Shown one piece after another: positions 3,848 to 5,128 of a stretch of DNA of 5,128 bases; positions within the stretch are counted from its first letter, which is position 1; each line of letters begins with the position of its first letter. The stretch spans positions 1 through 5,128 of the forward strand of contig JANWWB010000146.1 of the NCBI GenBank assembly GCA_025056515.1, read 5' to 3'. The DNA is from Anaerolineales bacterium. GTDB taxonomy: Bacteria > Chloroflexota > Anaerolineae > Anaerolineales > Villigracilaceae. Both the position numbers and the translations under genes were made by a program. Below the pieces are notes generated by a model that worked only from the letters and a program-made list of their open reading frames with translations, was not told the DNA's origin and ran no database searches.

Positions 3848-5128
3848 ATGCCCAACCTGGACCAGTCCCTCTCCCACTCCGATCTCGGTCACTTACGGAT
3901 TGTAGCAGCCCTTTGGGGGGTGGAGCTGACCGCCTCAGACCTGGAAGAGGTGCGCCGGGAACTCTGCGCAGCGCTCCTTGACCCAAGGCTGGCCGAAGAA
4001 GTCCTCACAACCCTGCCCGCCGAGGCACGCACCGCCCTGGTCGCCCTCGCTGAAGCAGGTGGACGTTTGCCCTGGGCAAGCTTCACCCGACGCTTCGGCG
4101 AGATTCGCCCGGTCGGGCCAGCGCGTCGTGACCGCGAACAGGTTTATCTACAGCCGGTTTCTCCTGCCGAAACGCTTTTCTATCGCGCCCTGCTCGGCCG
4201 CGCCTTTTTCGACACACCCTCAGGCCCGCAAGAATTCGCCTACGTGCCGGACGAATTTCTTCGCCTGGTCACCCAATATCTCCTCCATCCTCAAACCACC
4301 CAGACAACCGAAGAAGCGCCCCTCGGGCGGCCCGCTTCGCCACGTGAACGAGAACATCCTCGGCCAGCTTCAGACCGCATTCTCGATGACCTAACCACCC
4401 TGCTAGCGGCGCTGCGCCTGAAGATTGAACCTCCTTCCCATCACCTGCGTTACCCGCTGCCGGTATTGATGGCTTTCCTAGAAGCGGCCAATCTGATCCA
4501 AAAGGGCGAGCCGCGCCCTGAGGCCGTACGCACCTTTCTCGAAGCCGATCGTCTTACTGCTCTGAAGACGCTAAACAACGCCTGGCGCGAGAGCCGCTCC
4601 TTCAACGAATTGCGCCAATTGCCCGGCTTGGTCTTCGAAGGGACCTGGGAAAACGACCCTCTTGCTGCGCGTCGCTTCCTGCTCGATGTCCTCCGCCACT
4701 TGCCGCGTGGTCAATGGTGGAGTCTGAACGCCTTTGTGAAGGCCATCAAAGAGACACACCCCGATTTTCAGCGTCCGGCTGGCGAGTACGATTCCTGGTT
4801 CATCCGACGCGCTGCCGACGGAGTCTACCTGCGCGGCTTTGACCACTGGGACGACGTGGATGGCGCTCTCATCCGCTACCTGATTACGGGGCCGCTCTTT
4901 TGGCTAGGCTGGATTGACCTAGCCTCTGCCTCGCCAGGCGGTGACATCACCGCTTTCAAAATTAATGAGACACGTCGCATCGCGCCGGAAAACGGTAAAC
5001 TGACCGTTACCTCCGAAGGACGCATTCACGCCCCGCGCGCCGTCCCGCGCGTGACACGCTACCTGCTGGCGCGTTTCTGCGAGTGGGGCGAGGAGACCGA
5101 AGAGGAATACCGTTACCACATCACCCCC
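3848..5128 (+). CDS. Probable helicase-associated-domain protein, 3' end beyond window
   Basis: An uninterrupted frame of 427 codons runs to the last base of the window, so the C-terminus is missing. ATG 3848 is the first possible start, because an in-frame TAG lies at 3833-3835. Residues 10-85 are helical and look like a winged-helix or helical-repeat unit (LRIVAALWGVEL, then LVALAEAGGRLPWASFTRRFGE). Residues 95-145 carry YLQPVSPAETLFYRALLGRAFF and a DTPSGPQEFAYVPDEFL segment. A Pro/Thr/Glu/Arg-rich linker spans about 147-176. Residues 178-360 form a second helical region with FNELRQLPGLVFEGTW, AFVKAIKETHPDFQRP and WDDVDGALIRYLITGPLFWLGWIDL. There is no signal peptide, membrane segment, Walker motif or catalytic motif. 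It resembles, from memory, proteins annotated as helicase-associated or XPB N-terminal-like in Chloroflexota and Actinobacteria; a nucleic-acid-binding role is inference. Codon use matches leuS. Confidence 0.9.
   Translation, partial: MPNLDQSLSHSDLGHLRIVAALWGVELTASDLEEVRRELCAALLDPRLAEEVLTTLPAEARTALVALAEAGGRLPWASFTRRFGEIRPVGPARRDREQVYLQPVSPAETLFYRALLGRAFFDTPSGPQEFAYVPDEFLRLVTQYLLHPQTTQTTEEAPLGRPASPREREHPRPASDRILDDLTTLLAALRLKIEPPSHHLRYPLPVLMAFLEAANLIQKGEPRPEAVRTFLEADRLTALKTLNNAWRESRSFNELRQLPGLVFEGTWENDPLAARRFLLDVLRHLPRGQWWSLNAFVKAIKETHPDFQRPAGEYDSWFIRRAADGVYLRGFDHWDDVDGALIRYLITGPLFWLGWIDLASASPGGDITAFKINETRRIAPENGKLTVTSEGRIHAPRAVPRVTRYLLARFCEWGEETEEEYRYHITP

Noticed and set aside
3978..4394. 138-codon + strand frame inside the last gene
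   Set aside because: It is in another frame of the long 3848-5128 coding sequence, has low-complexity Pro/Ser/Arg composition and no start signal. The long frame has consistent codon use and protein-like blocks.

Overview
The window looks like a stretch of chromosome from a moderately GC-rich bacterium, most likely of the Chloroflexota (Anaerolineae). That assignment is an inference. It rests on a T-box-controlled leuS, C-ending codon use, and a 427-residue reading frame resembling a family I associate with Anaerolineae genomes. All supported genes are on the + strand. I see no CRISPR array, transposase, integrase, phage gene or rRNA.

Layout: (1) Bases 1-173 hold the AT-rich 3' end of an unrecognised gene. 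(2) Bases 177-235 hold an array of GTCTAAC-type heptamers that flips into its reverse complement. (3) Bases 253-504 encode a small cysteine-rich protein with a signal peptide. Its start codon lies six bases after an extended -10 box, as expected for a leaderless message. (4) Bases 530-746 hold two tRNA-Ala genes, anticodons CGC and GGC, read from a near-consensus promoter (TTGACA, 17-base spacer, TAGAAT) buried in the end of the preceding gene. (5) Bases about 815-1145 hold a complete T-box leader with a CUC (leucine) specifier, a T-box motif and an intrinsic terminator. (6) Bases 1150-1191 hold a second heptamer array of the same family. (7) Bases 1238-3697 encode leucyl-tRNA synthetase, followed by a strong terminator. 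(8) From 3848 to the window edge runs an open frame of 427 codons with no stop, a probable helicase-associated-domain protein of unknown job.

The main functional unit is translational supply. The two alanine tRNA genes are constitutive in appearance. leuS should be switched on when uncharged tRNA-Leu(GAG) binds the T-box: the specifier CUC pairs with the anticodon, the T-box UGGU pairs with the ACCA end, and the antiterminator displaces the terminator. The flanking genes have no evident functional link to this unit.

The most unusual signals are the two inverted-orientation heptamer arrays in separate intergenic spaces, one of them in the leuS 5' leader, and the leaderless-type start of the cysteine-rich secreted peptide. 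I do not see a clear new multi-gene system.
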